From Sorex araneus (Eukaryota > Chordata > Mammalia > Eulipotyphla > Soricidae), in the NCBI RefSeq assembly GCF_027595985.1, contig NC_073313.1:100117552-100181551 (forward strand): 64,000 nt of DNA, written 5' to 3'. The notes under the pieces are model-generated. The model worked only from the letters and a program-made list of their open reading frames with translations, ran no database searches and had not been told where the DNA came from. The position numbers were made by a program, and so were the translations under genes. Below are positions 23,641 to 36,287 of the stretch, piece by piece. The first letter of the stretch is position 1. Each line of letters begins with the position of its first letter.

Positions 23641-23793
23641 AGAATGAATTAAATGAGAGAGAAATATCCAAACAATAATGAGAATAGCAAAAATTAATCA
23701 TAGCACTGATAGTACCAAATGCTGCTGAGAATGTGAACAGCAGAAACTCTCATTCACTTTTGTTGGAATGCAGCATCAAGAAAGAGGGGTAGG

Positions 23794-23973
23794 GGGGCTG
23801 GAGCGATAGCACAGCGGGTAGGGCGTTTGCCTTGCACGCGGCCGACCCGGGTTCAAATCCCAGCATCCCATATGGTCCCCTGAGCACGGCCAGGGGTAAT
23901 TCCTGAGTGCAAAGCCAGGAGTAACCCCTGTGCATCGCCAAGTGTGACCCAAAAAGCAAAAAAAAAAAAAAAA
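23794..23973 (+). mobile_element. Young SOR-type SINE
   Basis: Near-consensus head and body with a long A-tail (about 18 A). A perfect 16-bp duplication (AAGAAAGAGGGGTAGG) lies at 23,778-23,793 and 23,974-23,989. The target is an older L1-like fragment (about 23,665-23,775). Confidence 0.97.
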
Positions 23974-24251
23974 AAGAAAGAGGGGTAGGAATGTAATCAA
24001 TGTGGAACCAAGGAGGCAGAGTGAGGGAGTACATGTCATCAAAGCATTCTGTTCTTTGTCCTGGTGGTCAATACCTGCTTATAAATATAATTTTAGCAAT
24101 ATTTTTCTAAGATTTCACTTCTCTGAATAAAACAGAAAGCAAGTTTACCAAATGAGATTGAGGATGGAAGGGAAAGTAATCAAAATTTGAGACAAATGGA
24201 AGAATGTATGAAAGAAAAAGTTGCAGAGTGAACAAAATAGGGAAATATATC

Positions 24252-24423
24252 ATTTCTTTTGCTTTTTGGGTCACACCCAGCAGCTCACAGGGGTTACTCC
24301 TGGCTCTGCACTCAGGAATTACTCCTGGTAGTGCTGGGGGACCATATGGGATGCTGGGAATCGAACCCGGGTCGGCCGCATGCAAGGCAAACGCGCTACC
24401 CGCTGTGCTATCGCTTCAGCCCC
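24252..24423 (-). mobile_element. Young SOR-type SINE
   Basis: Reverse of the consensus, with a reversed B box (GGGAATCGAACCCGG). A 10-bp duplication GAAATATATC lies at 24,242-24,251 and 24,424-24,433. Confidence 0.95.
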
Positions 24424-24587
24424 GAAATATATCTTTATTTCACTATTCTATGAAAACACCACTTTTTCATGGTTTATTATATTATGCCTTTTCTTATATA
24501 TTATTTTGATAATTTTAATATACCACAATATATGTGTTATTCCAAAAATACAAGTTGTAGTGATATTTAATGTCTAAAATTGTCTTA

Positions 24588-24716
24588 GGGCAGAAGAGAT
24601 AGTATAGCAGGTAAGGAACTGGACTTGCAAGCAGTAGACCCCAACACTGCATATGGTCCCCCTAAACACTGCCAGGAATGATCCTTGAGCACAGAGCCAG
24701 GAGTAAGCCCTTAGAA
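24588..24716 (+). mobile_element. Old SOR-type SINE, 3'-truncated
   Basis: Diverged head (GGCAGAAGAGATAGTATAGC) and body (CATATGGTCCCCCTAAACAC), ending where the L1 at 24,717 begins. Confidence 0.75.
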
Positions 24717-24852
24717 TGTTCACAATAGCCAAAATATGGAAACAACGCAAGTGCCCTAAAACAGATGACTGGTTAAAGAAACTTTGGTACACTTACACAA
24801 TGGAATACTATGTAGCTGTTAGGAGAGATGAAGTCATGAAATATGCTTATAA

Positions 24853-25742
<890 letters not shown>

Positions 25743-26275
25743 AAATGGATAAACATGGAGAGTATCACGCTAAGTGAAATGAGCCAGAAAGAGAGGGACA
25801 GACATTGAGAGACTGCACTGATCTGTGGAGTATAAAATAACATCACATGAGGCTGACACCCAAGGACAGTAGATACAAGGGCCTGGGGGATTGCCCCATA
25901 GCTGGAAGCCTGCTTCATGAGCTGAGGGGAGAAGGCAGATGGAATAGAGAAGGGATCACTAAGAAAATGATGACTGGAGGAACCAGTTGGGATGGGAGAT
26001 GCATGCCGAAAGTAGATAATGGACCAAACATGATGACCTCTCAGTGTCTGTGTTGCAAGCTATAACGCCCCAAAGTAGAGGGAGAGTATGGGGAATATTG
26101 TCTTCCTTAGAGGCAGGGGGAGGGTGGGGAAGGGGGGGTATACCCGTGATATTGGTGTTGGGGAATGTGCACTGGTGGAGAGATGGGTGTTTGATCATTG
26201 TGAGATTGTAACCCAAACATGAAAGCTTGTAACTATCTCACGGTGATTCAATAAAAGTTAAAAAATTGAAAAATA

Positions 26276-26480
26276 TAGTCAGATGTGGCCAAAAACACCA
26301 TTAAAAATTAAAAATAAATCTTAAAAGTAAAATTCAATCTAAATGCACCACTTAAGTAAGAGTCATAACATATTATTTTCCATTTCACTTTGATATTTAG
26401 AAAACTGATGTATTTTTATCTTTAGTTAAAAACTTCATGAGGATTTTCACTCTGTTTTCAACTCTCTTTTTGTGGAGAAG
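26276..26480. other. Unrecognised AT-rich sequence
   Basis: Nothing recognisable; no coding potential. Confidence 0.4.
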
Positions 26481-26600
26481 GGTGTGGGTCATAACCAGGG
26501 GTACTCAGGGACACCATATGTGGTTCTAGGGATTGATGTGGGGCTAGTGAACCAAGTCAAGCACCCATGATTTATCTCTTTGGTCCACCTTTCATCCTTT
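26478..26600 (-). mobile_element. Old SOR-type SINE relic
   Basis: A decayed minus-strand SINE (GGGACACCATATGTGGTTCT) ending at TATCTCTTTGGTCC, just before a younger minus-strand SINE. Confidence 0.55.
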
Positions 26601-26770
26601 TACTTTGCTTTTTGGGTCACACCCGGCCATGTACAGGAGTTACTTCTGGCTCTGTGCTCAGGAGTTATTCCTGGCAGTGCTTGGGGGACCATATGGGATG
26701 CTGGGGATTGAACCTGGGAGGGCAGCGTGGAAGGCAAATGCCCTACCCGCTGTAGTATCGCTCTGGTTCA
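26601..26770 (-). mobile_element. SOR-type SINE
   Basis: Moderately diverged copy in minus orientation (TTTGCTTTTTGGGTCACACC to GCTGTAGTATCGCTCTGG). A near-perfect duplication CCACCTTTCATC(C)TTT lies at 26,585-26,600 and 26,771-26,786. Confidence 0.92.
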
Positions 26771-26786
26771 CCACCTTTCATCTTTT

Positions 26787-28070
26787 TTACCAAATAGCTT
26801 TAGAGTCAAATTCTATACTTTGCAAGTTTTAAATATACAGGTATTTATTACCCATATTTTATTGCTCTTATCTCCAAGTCATTTTTACAGGTCAGAAAAC
26901 ATTAGCATTGATAACACAAAACAACATTTTGATATTTTAAATTATTAGAAATCTATTAGAATCATTAGAAACTATTAAAACTTTAGCAGAAGATTTAAAG
27001 GAAAAATGAGATTTATATATAAATTTATTAGTTCATCTGTTTTTATATAAACTAATTTGAAAAATAAATTAGAAAAATTATGACATGTTGGAGCCCAAGA
27101 AGACAGTATTTGGCGTGCATGAGGCAAACCACAGTTCGATCACCAGCACCACATATTAATCCTTGAACACTGTTTGATGTGGCCCAATAATAAACAAAAA
27201 TAAATTGAAACACATTTGTAAATCCATATCCTTAATTGCATAGCTATAGGTATTAGCATATATAATGTAAATTTTATAAGTTAAGGCAAATATAGTAATG
27301 TTAAATACCTACCACTGACTTAGCTTTAGTTTTTTATAGTTTACTCAAACCAATGATCTGTAATAAACATCAAAACTAATCCCAGACTTTGAAAATTGCT
27401 GCTAACCAGAGAGAAAGGAAAAGGGAGTAGAAAGAATAAATGAAGATCTTTATTCTGTACGATGCAGGGAGTCATATACACATACAGAATTAATAAACTA
27501 TATTCCTGAAATTCTATGGTATTTTAAAACAAATGAAAAAAATGTTAAGATAACAGAAACTAAAACTGCATTGGTGGCATTTGTTTAACTTAACTACATT
27601 TGCCTTATAAAAATTTATATTATATATGCTAATAATTTAGGTTATGCAATTAGAAACATGGATTTACAAAGTACGTTATAATTTATTTTTGTTTGTTGTT
27701 GGACTACAATTTTTAGAGTAGAATAGATAGCTAAATGGACTGAGAGCATACTTTGGTTGCAGGAGACCCAGGTTCAACAACCAGCTCCTCTTGATCCTCT
27801 GAGCATTGCAGGAAATTTCTCTCAAACACAGATATATGAGTAGTCTCTGGATGTGTTCCAAAAACCAAAACAAGTTTAGCCTTGAAATATGATATAGAAA
27901 TATTAAAATTCTAATTATTGGATAGTTCAAGGAAAATGTGATTATAGAGAATTTTTAAAAGTGCTCAGATAAGAAAGCAAATGAAGCAAAATATTAACAG
28001 TAAATGAATTTGGGAAACTGATTTATGAGCACTTTGTACTTAAGCTGGCAAAATTTCTGTAAGTTTTAAG
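26787..28070. other. AT-rich sequence with two decayed SINEs
   Basis: 27,090-27,190 and 27,713-27,880 look like decayed plus-strand SINEs (ACAGTTCGATCACCAGCACC; GAGACCCAGGTTCAACAACC). The rest is AT-rich and unrecognised; no gene seen. Confidence 0.45.
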
Positions 28071-28074
28071 ATTA

Positions 28075-30080
28075 ATTCTAAAAAAGAAAACCAAAGCACT
28101 ATACAAATTTAATATGGTCTCTATCAGGATACCCATGACATTTTTCAAAGAAATAGATAAAACACTCCTGAAATACATATGGAACAATAAACCCCCATGA
28201 ATAGCTAAAGTAATCCTTGGGAAAAAGAAGATCGGTGGCAAACCCTTCCCCAATTTCAAACTCTACTACAAATCGCTAGTAATTAAAACAGCATGGCATT
28301 GGGCTAGAAACAGATCTGCAGACCAATGGAACAAAGTTGAATATCCTGTCACAGAACCCCAAATATATGGCCACTTAATCTTTGACAAAGGAGCAAGAAA
28401 TGTGAATTGGAACAAGGAAAGCCTCTTCGACAAGTGGTGCTGGGAAGCTACCTGCAAAAAAATGAACTCTGACTTCTGTCTAATGCCAGGCACTTTGTGT
28501 CAGATCAAAGTGGGTTAAGGACCTCAATATCAGACATGAATCTATAAGGTTCACAGAAGAAAATGTAGGCAGAACTCTCCTTGACATTGAAGCTAAAAGC
28601 ATCTTTAAGGATGAAACAGCACTGACCATGCAAGTGGAAGCAAACATAAACAAATGGGACTACATCAAACTAAGAAGATTCTACACTTCAAAAGAAACAG
28701 TGACCAGGGACTGGAGCAATAGCACAGTGGGTAGGGCATTCGCCTTGCATGTGGCCAACCTGGGTTCGATGCTCAGCATCCCATATGGTCCCCTGAGCAC
28801 CGCCAGGGGTGATTCCTGAGTGCAGAATCAGGAGTAAGCCCTGTGCATTGCCAGGTGTGACCCAAAAAGAAAAAAAAAAAGAAACAGTGACCAAAATACA
28901 GAAAGAGCCCACAGAATGGGAAAGAATATTTACCCAATACCCATCTGATGAGGGATTAATATTCAGGATATACAAGACATTAGTAGAATTGTATAAGAAA
29001 AAAAACCTCCAACCCCATCAAAACATGGGGAGAAAAAATGAACAGAAGTTTTCTAAAAAAAAATACAAATTACCAAAAGGCATATGAAAAAATGCTTCAC
29101 ATCGCTAGCCATCAGGGAAATGCAAATCAAACCAACAATGAGATGTCATCTCACACCACAGAGACTGGCACACATTCAAAAGAACAAAAGCAACCAGTGC
29201 TGGTGTGAATCTGGGGACAAAGGGACGCTCTTTCATTGTTGGTGGGAATGCCGACTGGTCCAGCCTTTCTGGGAACCAATATGGACAGTCCTTTAAAAAC
29301 TAGAAATTGAGCTTCCATATGACCCTGCAATGTCACTTCTGAGAATACATCCCAAGAATGCAAAAAAGCACAGTAGAAATTACATCTTCACCTATATGTT
29401 CATTGCAGCACTATATAAAATCTGGAAACAAACCAAATGCCCTAGAACAGATGACTGGTTAAAGAAACTTTGGTACATCTACACAGTGGCATACTATGCA
29501 GCTGTTAGGAGAGATGAAGTCATGCAATTTGCTTATAAATGGATAGACATGGAGAGTATCATGCTAAGTGAAATGAGTCAAAAAAAGAGGGACAGACATA
29601 GAAGGACTGCACTCATTTGTGCCGTATAGAATAACATCGCATGAGGCTGACATCCAAGGGCTGTAGATACAAGGGCCAGGAGGACTGCTCTTGACTGGAA
29701 GCCTGCTTCATGAGTGGATTGGAGAAAGCAGATGGAATAGAGAAGGGATCACTAAGAAAATGATGGCTGGAGGAATCAGTCGGGATGGCAGATGTGTGCT
29801 GAAAGTAGATAATGGACCAAACATGATGACCTCTCAGTGTCTGTGCTGCAAGCCATAATGCCCAAAAGTAGAGAGCTAGTATGGGGAATATTGTCTGCCA
29901 TGGAGGCAGGGGGAGGGTGGGATAAAGGGGGTATACCGGGAATATTGGTGGTGGGGAATGTGCACTGGTGGAGGGATGGGTGTTTGATCATTGTGTGATC
30001 GTAACCCAATATGAAAGCTTGTAACTATCTCACGGTGATTCAATAAAATTTAAAATAATTAATTAATTAATTAATTAAGA
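28075..30080 (+). mobile_element. 5'-truncated L1 (ORF2 C-terminal third and 3' UTR)
   Basis: ORF2 text is clear: conceptual fragments such as [20 protein letters not shown] (29,084 on) and KLWYIYTVAYYAAVRRDEVM (about 29,460-29,520). The 3' UTR from about 29,640 ends AACTATCTCACGGTGATTCA followed by an A-rich tail with a (TTAA)n run at 30,058-30,081. Frames are broken, and a SINE sits at 28,707. Confidence 0.92.
28707..28877 (+). mobile_element. SOR-type SINE nested in L1
   Basis: Recognisable throughout, with an intact B box (GGTTCGATGCTC, one change). A perfect 16-bp duplication (AAAGAAACAGTGACCA) lies at 28,691-28,706 and 28,878-28,893. Confidence 0.95.
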
Positions 30081-30223
30081 AAAAGAAACCAAATTAAGAA
30101 AGGGACATGAACTGATAGCATAACGTAAGTAGGAGTGACAGTGTTACTTGGAAATAAATACCTATCTTGGATAAAATTGCAGGGAGTACAGTAGTTTATT
30201 TCTTTTTTCAGTTTAATAACCAA

Positions 30224-30479
30224 AAAAGCCTGTAGCACTGTAGCACTGTCCCACTCTTCATCGATTTGCTCAAGCAGGCACCAGTAACGTCTCTATTGTG
30301 GGACTTGTTGTTACTGTTTGTGGCATATCGAATATGCCACTGGTAGCTTGCCAGGCTCTGCTGTGCAGTCAGGATACTCTCGGTAACTTGCAGGCTCTCT
30401 CTGAGAGGGATGGAGGAATCAAATCCGGGTCGGCCGTGTGCATGGCAAATCCCTACCCGCTGTGCTATTGCTCCAGCCC
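30224..30479 (-). mobile_element. Second-lineage SINE, short subtype, full length
   Basis: On the minus strand: a tRNA-like head (the reverse of ACCCGCTGTGCTATTGCTCC), then the body with two GCAAGCTACC-type blocks, GGCATATTCGATATGCC, GTTACTGGTGCCTGCTTGAG, and a tail of CAGTGCTACAGTGCTACAG units instead of poly(A). Confidence 0.9.
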
Positions 30480-30661
30480 TACAACCTACCAAAAAGCCAG
30501 GATAAAATTTCTTGTAAATATCATTTCCTCCTGGGAGTTAGCCTTAAATATAACTAGCTCCTGTTGAATTACTCCTTTCCTCATGCGGAGTGTTCACTGT
30601 CCTTGATTTCACGGAGTACTGTCTTATTTTCTTCAGGTCTGCACAGGGTTCAAACTGCAGA

Positions 30662-30848
30662 CTTCAGAGGGCAGAGAGATAGTACATACAGTGGATAGGG
30701 AACTTGCCCACCCAGGGCTGCTGATCCAGGTTTGATCTCTTCATCCTGTATGGTCCCCCATGCACCTCCAGGACTAATTTCCAAGTGAAGAGACTGGAGT
30801 AACCCCAGAGCATTGTTTGGGTGGGCCCCCCCAAAACAAACAAACAAA
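30662..30848 (+). mobile_element. Old SOR-type SINE
   Basis: Diverged copy (GGCAGAGAGATAGTACATAC; CTGTATGGTCCCCCATGCAC) with an A-rich tail containing AAACAAACAAACAAAAC. Confidence 0.8.
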
Positions 30849-32412
30849 ACTGCAAACTTCATTACTCATCTCCAGTTGCTCTGATCTGGCCATGTTCTAC
30901 TGACTTTACTGGCAAATGGCCTCTGATCTTTTATCAGAGACCTAAAACTGTGTCTTTAATTTTTCATGTTTGTGAGAAATGTTCAGTGCTAAGAGTTATA
31001 ATCAGGTCAATGACAATTTTAGTTCAATAAGAAGTTGCAAGTGCATGCCATTATCATGATAGGACCTTTAAGGGGAAAATTGCAGCATATGCCATTTTTG
31101 CAACCTGAAATTTCTAGATTTTAAAGAGTTTAAAGGTTAACATAACGTGTTTCTGTCTCATAGTGGTGGAAAAGCAAACATGCCATCAATAATACAAACT
31201 CATCAATAATACAAAATAAAATATTCCAGTTGAAAGTCATTTTATTATTATCATCAGCAGCATTATAATAGCATAAAACTAAATCCCCTAATGAAAGAAA
31301 ACAAAATAACACCCCAAAGGTATGTGTCTTACTGACAGTGAGCTAATGACATTATTTTTATATACAAGGGACAGCACCCTGAGGATAAAGACAATATCAC
31401 AGTATGATAATCAATTTAATAATCCAGTCAACATTATTAAGCACCTAGGCAAAATGAGAGACTTTCAAATTCGTACAATAATCCCTGCTTTCAAGGAGGT
31501 TTAATTGTAGTAGGAGGTATTGAAAAACCAAGAACACAGAGTCACATGTATCAGTGATATAATGGAAGTGCCATGAATTAAGTCTTCATGGAGAGGGACA
31601 TCACAAGAGACCAATGAAATATTCAATTGTGAGAAATCAAAAGAGACTCTATCGAAAAGCCGGCATCTGAGCTGGGCTTTGAGAAACTGGAAGGATGTCA
31701 ACGGATGTCTCCAAATGGAAGGATGGCATTTGGAGAAGGGGCACTAGGTGGAGAACAGGGTAGGCCAAAGCAAGGCCACGGGAAGTTTGCAACATGCTTA
31801 GGGAGAAAACAGTCATGTTTGGCCAGTAAATTCGATAGATGTAAGTGGGTAGGAGTGGTATGATAAAATGCTTCAAGTTATATGGGTTCACATTTCAAGT
31901 GACTCTAACAAACAGGTTAACATTTCTGATATTTTGTATACATCACTGTTATTTATATGACTATATTCACAGCAATACAGTAGCAATTATTTGTGAAAAG
32001 ATATGGTCGTTTCACTACCATGTTTCTTCGAAGACCTCAAGTGGTTTCTAGACCTTTCTAAAAAATAAAGTCCCAATATATAGTACCAAGAAACCTATAG
32101 TAAATTTTTCTATTTTTCATGCAACTAAATCTCTTCTCTCAAAGTCGATTATTTTCATTCACTCAGGGACCATCCTCTTCCCTTTCCTGCTTCCAGCCTC
32201 TAGTTCTTTCAGCTTATCTGTTGAGCTGAGTTAAACGTAGGGTTTAGAGTCACAACTGCCATTGTGAACCCAGGACCCACACAGCCATGAGAAGTGATAA
32301 GTGGTAGTGGCAGGGGTAATAAAATATGTCATGAAAATGTAGTAATGTAAGATGTTTTATGGATTTCCAATTCTAAGAGTCAAGTTTGGGTCTTTGAAAT
32401 TGTTCTTGGTCC
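30849..32412. other. Unique sequence downstream of SLC25A53
   Basis: No repeat or ORF that I recognise. Part nearest 32.4 kb may be the SLC25A53 3' UTR if the gene uses a more distal poly(A) site. Confidence 0.45.
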
Positions 32413-32418
32413 TTTATT
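32413..32418 (-). terminator. Candidate poly(A) signal for SLC25A53
   Basis: TTTATT on the plus strand is AATAAA on the minus strand, about 410 bases past the SLC25A53 stop codon. The intervening sequence has no recognisable transposon, consistent with a 3' UTR. The true 3' end could lie further on, because long 3' UTRs are common. Confidence 0.35.
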
Positions 32419-32826
32419 GAGTTTTCTCTAAGGATAACTGTAGAGCTCCCAGAACTCAGAGTGCTTCATTTAGGTTTCCTCCGAATTATTCTAGAGCTTC
32501 CTCTGGAATTTCCTCTAAGGAATTCCTTAGAGGAATAAACATTTCATCTGAATTACATGTTACTTAAAGACCTCCAGTTCCTGAGGCCATTGAAGCTGTG
32601 GATAGATTGAGGTGACCTTCTTTCTGACTACGGAAGCCTGTTGGGCTTTGTCCATGTGCCCAACCAGACTGGTAGTTGGGAATTTCTTATGTGCATTGAC
32701 AGTTCAAAGAGGCTAAAGAATGACTGCATTAAGTACCTAAATCAAAGAAGTAAACTATTGAGACCAACCTAGGAAGGCGTAGAACAACAAAGTTGTCATG
32801 ACCAGACATCTTATAGCTAGAATATC

Positions 32827-33741
32827 TTACAGCTCTTTCTTGGAATGAGACCTCCTCTGCAGGAAGTCATGGATAGCAGTAGTGAGTCCCCATGTCACAC
32901 TAGACCTTAGAATGACCAGCGAGCCGCCACGGTAGATCAGGAGTATATTTCGGCCCCGAGTATCCCACACATCTTGGGCTGAGGCCCACAGGCTTGGCAT
33001 GCTCTGCCAGCCAATATGGGACTGCATATTGGCAACTAACACAATAAGTGGATACAGAACTAGGCAGGTGATTGTTCCATTGACACCCCCAGACACCAAT
33101 GCAGGAACCCAGTGGGGCAGGCCTTGCTCTGCCAACCCATCCTGGATGGGGTCCTTGAAGGAGAAATACAGAGCACTCCCCAGGCTGTTTCTGACAAGGA
33201 CAGGCCAGAAACCACGATAATAGCCTAGTGACAGCCGCCCCCAAAGCCCATAAGAGTTGAATTCCTTGAGAATGCTGAAGGTGCTGGGGAAGCGGGCTTG
33301 TTTGCGACCATCCTGAAGCACATTTTGCACTCTTTCAAATGGGCTGAGTGCCACAGCCTCCACCACACCAGACATGAGCCCTGCAGCCCAGCGGTGTCCC
33401 AGGGAGTGTGGCCCAACTGGGGAGAGAGAGCACAACATACTATCATAAGTCCCAAACAAGAGAGTCCCTTGCAAAGTCTTGGAGAGAAGCGGTGGGTAGA
33501 TTCCGCGGTAGAAGTATTGAGGGCCTTCATTCCAAAGCATTCTCACAGCCTCTGACACTGCAACAGCATGAATTTGTTGCCGGAATACAACTTTATAGAT
33601 AGGAAAAGTCAGGAAAGTAGACATAAAATTGGAAACAGCCCCAAGGGCGTAGGCCTGAGTGTGCCAACTTTTCTTTCCTGGAGCTTCTACTCGTGTCCTT
33701 TGCTGAAGCTCGTTCCCTGGAGATTGGTTCTGTTCCCCCAT
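32827..33741 (-). CDS. SLC25A53: SLC25A53, mitochondrial carrier family protein (single coding exon)
   Basis: The 304-residue protein matches mammalian SLC25A53 (MCART6) nearly throughout; I recall the human protein as about 307 residues. The family sits in the inner mitochondrial membrane as three repeats of two helices; the substrate of this member is not known to me. The three signature positions are visible but degenerate: PIYKVV at residues 47-52, PFERVQ at 134-139 and PLIVLV at 231-236, where a canonical carrier has P-x-[DE]-x-x-[KR]. Only the second keeps the acidic residue. I chose the ATG at 33741 (MGEQNQSP), which matches the known N-terminus; the frame stays open 21 bases further upstream only to a TTG. 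The frame is intact and uninterrupted, so this is a functional gene rather than a relic. The coding region is intronless, as in human, and is preceded by a good splice acceptor. It is the only conserved unique gene in the window. Confidence 0.95.
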   Translation of the reverse strand: MGEQNQSPGNELQQRTRVEAPGKKSWHTQAYALGAVSNFMSTFLTFPIYKVVFRQQIHAVAVSEAVRMLWNEGPQYFYRGIYPPLLSKTLQGTLLFGTYDSMLCSLSPVGPHSLGHRWAAGLMSGVVEAVALSPFERVQNVLQDGRKQARFPSTFSILKEFNSYGLWGRLSLGYYRGFWPVLVRNSLGSALYFSFKDPIQDGLAEQGLPHWVPALVSGGVNGTITCLVLYPLIVLVANMQSHIGWQSMPSLWASAQDVWDTRGRNILLIYRGGSLVILRSSVTWGLTTAIHDFLQRRSHSKKEL

Positions 33742-33772
33742 CCTGAAGATAACTGGGTGCAAATGGAAGAAA

Positions 33773-33800
33773 CTGTCAAGAGTGGAAAAAAGTGGTTAGA
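33773..33800 (-). promoter_or_regulatory. Putative 3' splice site before the SLC25A53 coding exon
   Basis: Read on the minus strand, a pyrimidine-rich tract (CCACTTTTTTCCACTCTTG) ends in ACAG at 33774-33773. Splicing here would leave about 31 bases of 5' UTR before the ATG at 33741. This agrees with the known arrangement in other mammals, where noncoding 5' exons precede a single coding exon. A second, weaker CAG lies immediately before the ATG. This is inferred from motif and position only. Confidence 0.5.
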
Positions 33801-34990
33801 CTGACCATTAAATTTGTTAGTGAGCATTTAAGTTATTTAGTTAGAAACAGAGCCTCAAAAAACTCAACTCTTGAATTGCTTTCTGATACTCAGATTAATA
33901 AGAAGGAATTAATCAATCATAAATTAAAATGAACACAGTTTCTTTGAACAGTGATTGCTATAGTGTTTTTGTTGATGCAACAAATACTCCAATATTCAAA
34001 GGTTTAATACTCAATAAGTGTGACTGAGGAAAGAAAGCTCCAAAACCAACTGTATTCAACTTCTACCACATGAAAACGTGTATTTAATAAACTGTTAGAA
34101 TACTAAGTTGTTGTTCTCTAAAACATGGCATTTCTTGTAGTTAATACAGTTGCACAGTTGTAGCCCAATACTTACTCTAAGAGTTGGTAATAAATTTGAG
34201 AAGCAAGGAATATCCCTTGTCAAAAATCTTTCAATAGATTCTTGACAACGTTATTGCCATTTTATGGTAATGCCCTGCCCCATCTTCCAATTGAGAAACA
34301 AAGAATTAACTGTTCCTAGTTCAGCACCAAAACTCTCATACCCTGGCAATTTCTAAGCCTAATCTTTAGACCTGAAGCTATAGAGATACATTTAGAGAAA
34401 AGTTGATATTAATTTTGACACAGTTTGCTAGATAATTTTTTGTAGTTGGTGTCTGGAAAGTGCCTCTTCTTATTTCGTGCCAGTAGTACTATAGTTGTGA
34501 TTTACCCACCTATAACAACTAAGTACCTTAGACATTGCCATACGTCCCTTGAGGCAAAACTGTCCCTGGTTCAAAACAATTTCAGTAGAAGGGGAGAGGC
34601 AGTGTCAAGATTTCAATTTATTACTCTTTCCTCAGAAAGGTGAGGCAGTTGGGACTTGAATGAGGAAGTTAGGGCACATAAAGGAAATCTGCGATAAAGA
34701 AAAAATAAATGTTCACTGGAAATCTGACTAACTGTGGTGCATTTGTCAGGAAAAGAAGACAGGACTAGGATTGGGATAAGAACAGGGTGTGTTGCAGTGG
34801 GCAATGGTGTATACAGACAGGAAGCTTAGTGATGGGTAGCAGAGAGAAGAGGGAGAGACAGTACAATGATCATGCAGGAACCTCATTTCTAGATTGACAA
34901 GAGGCTTGAAAAAATTGCAGATCCAGAATTTCAGAGAAGCCTGGGCAGTTTGGTCTCTGGAAGGAGGAAAAATGTTAGTACTCTAATTAT
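33801..34990. other. Unique sequence, probable SLC25A53 intron
   Basis: No transposon or coding frame recognised. It lies between the coding exon and the CpG island, so it is presumably intronic on the minus strand. Confidence 0.4.
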
Positions 34991-35009
34991 GCTAACAATT
35001 GCTGACCTG

Positions 35010-35595
35010 AAAGGCTGGGCCAGTCGACATTCCCACCAACAGTGAAAGAGCGTCCCTTTTTCCCCACATCCACGCCAGCACTGGTTGCTTTTGTTCTTTT
35101 TAATGTGTGCCAGTCTCTGTGGTGTGAGATGATACTCATTGTTGTTTTGATTTGCATCTCCCTGAAGACTAGCGCTGACACCCAAAGACAGTAGATACAA
35201 GGGCCAGGAGGATTGTCCCATAGCCGGAAGACTGCTTCATGAGTGGAGGGGATAAGGCAGATGGAACAGAGAAAGGATCACTAGGAAAATGATGGCTGGA
35301 GGAACCAGTTGGGATGAGGATGCATGCTGAAAGTAGATAATGGACCAAACATGATGACCTCTCAGTGTCTGTGTTGTAAGCCATAATGCCCAAAAGTAGA
35401 GAGAGATTATGGGGAATATTGTCTGCCATGGAGGCAGGGGGAGGATAGGAAAGGGGGGGTATATCCGGATATCGGTGGTGGGGAATGTGCACTGGTGGAG
35501 GGGTGGGTGTTTAATCATTGTGAGATTGTGACCCAAACATGAAAGCTTGTAAATATCTCAGGGTGATTCAATAAAATAAAATTTAAAAAAAAAAC
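35010..35595 (+). mobile_element. L1 3' end with 5' inversion (twin-priming)
   Basis: 35,010-35,173 is minus-strand ORF2 C-terminal sequence (the reverse of GATGCAAATCAAAACAACAA); at GACTAGCGCTGACACCC it switches to plus-strand 3' UTR, which runs to an A-rich tail at 35,575-35,595. The whole is bracketed by a perfect 15-bp duplication (ACAATTGCTGACCTG) at 34,995-35,009 and 35,596-35,610, proving a single insertion. Confidence 0.95.
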
Positions 35596-35610
35596 ACAAT
35601 TGCTGACCTG

Positions 35611-36285
35611 CTCAGTAGGGACAAAGGGGCATAGGCTGAGACCAAAGGAACTATTAAAAGTCAGGGACTACAAAATCACTGCAGCCTCCACTCTTCTTCC
35701 AGAAAAATCCATAGCAGGCCTTTCTGGGTTCTTGTTATTACTCCATCTATTTTCCCATAATCTGATGTAAAGCCACATTCATCTCTTGGTGGAATAGGAT
35801 GGAACCTCAACCTCCTGTACTTTGTCATTACCTGCCCCACAACCACTTTTTAACCTCATGGCCAAGATATTGGGTGATCCCTTTACAGGCCAACTTCTGG
35901 CATTGTTCCAAGGACATTGGACCCTTGGCGGTCATCTTCATTCCTCTAAAATCAATAGGGTCCCCTCTCTCATCCCAGGATGGGAGAGCTCCATTCAGTT
36001 CCCTAAAACCACAAGAGAGCCCAAGACTATTCATCTGTCTGTCCTACCAAGGAAATTCTTCCCCAAGTTTTACCTATACTTAAGCAAGAATGTGTGTAAA
36101 GAAGATTCTTGTTCCTGCTTCTAAGAGCATACTACCACTTCTTCGCATTTACCTGAGTTACTATCACAAACACGTGTTGACTGACTGCATAAGTCAGGCT
36201 AACCAGGCTAAGATTCGGCCATCAAGCATTCTAAGGGCCAGTTCCATTATCAACTTTTTCTGTGATGTTAAGAAATTTACTGATT
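35611..36285. other. Unique sequence, probable SLC25A53 intron
   Basis: No recognisable repeat or conserved ORF. Confidence 0.4.
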
Positions 36286-36287
36286 TT

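Noticed and set aside
33298-33555. Plus-strand frames opposite SLC25A53 and the 114-codon minus-strand frame at 32,900-33,244
   Set aside because: They are shadows of the conserved coding exon in other frames, without independent similarity.
33742-33762. Seven-residue upstream extension of SLC25A53
   Set aside because: The first codon there is TTG, the extension is not part of the known protein, and a splice acceptor lies just upstream.
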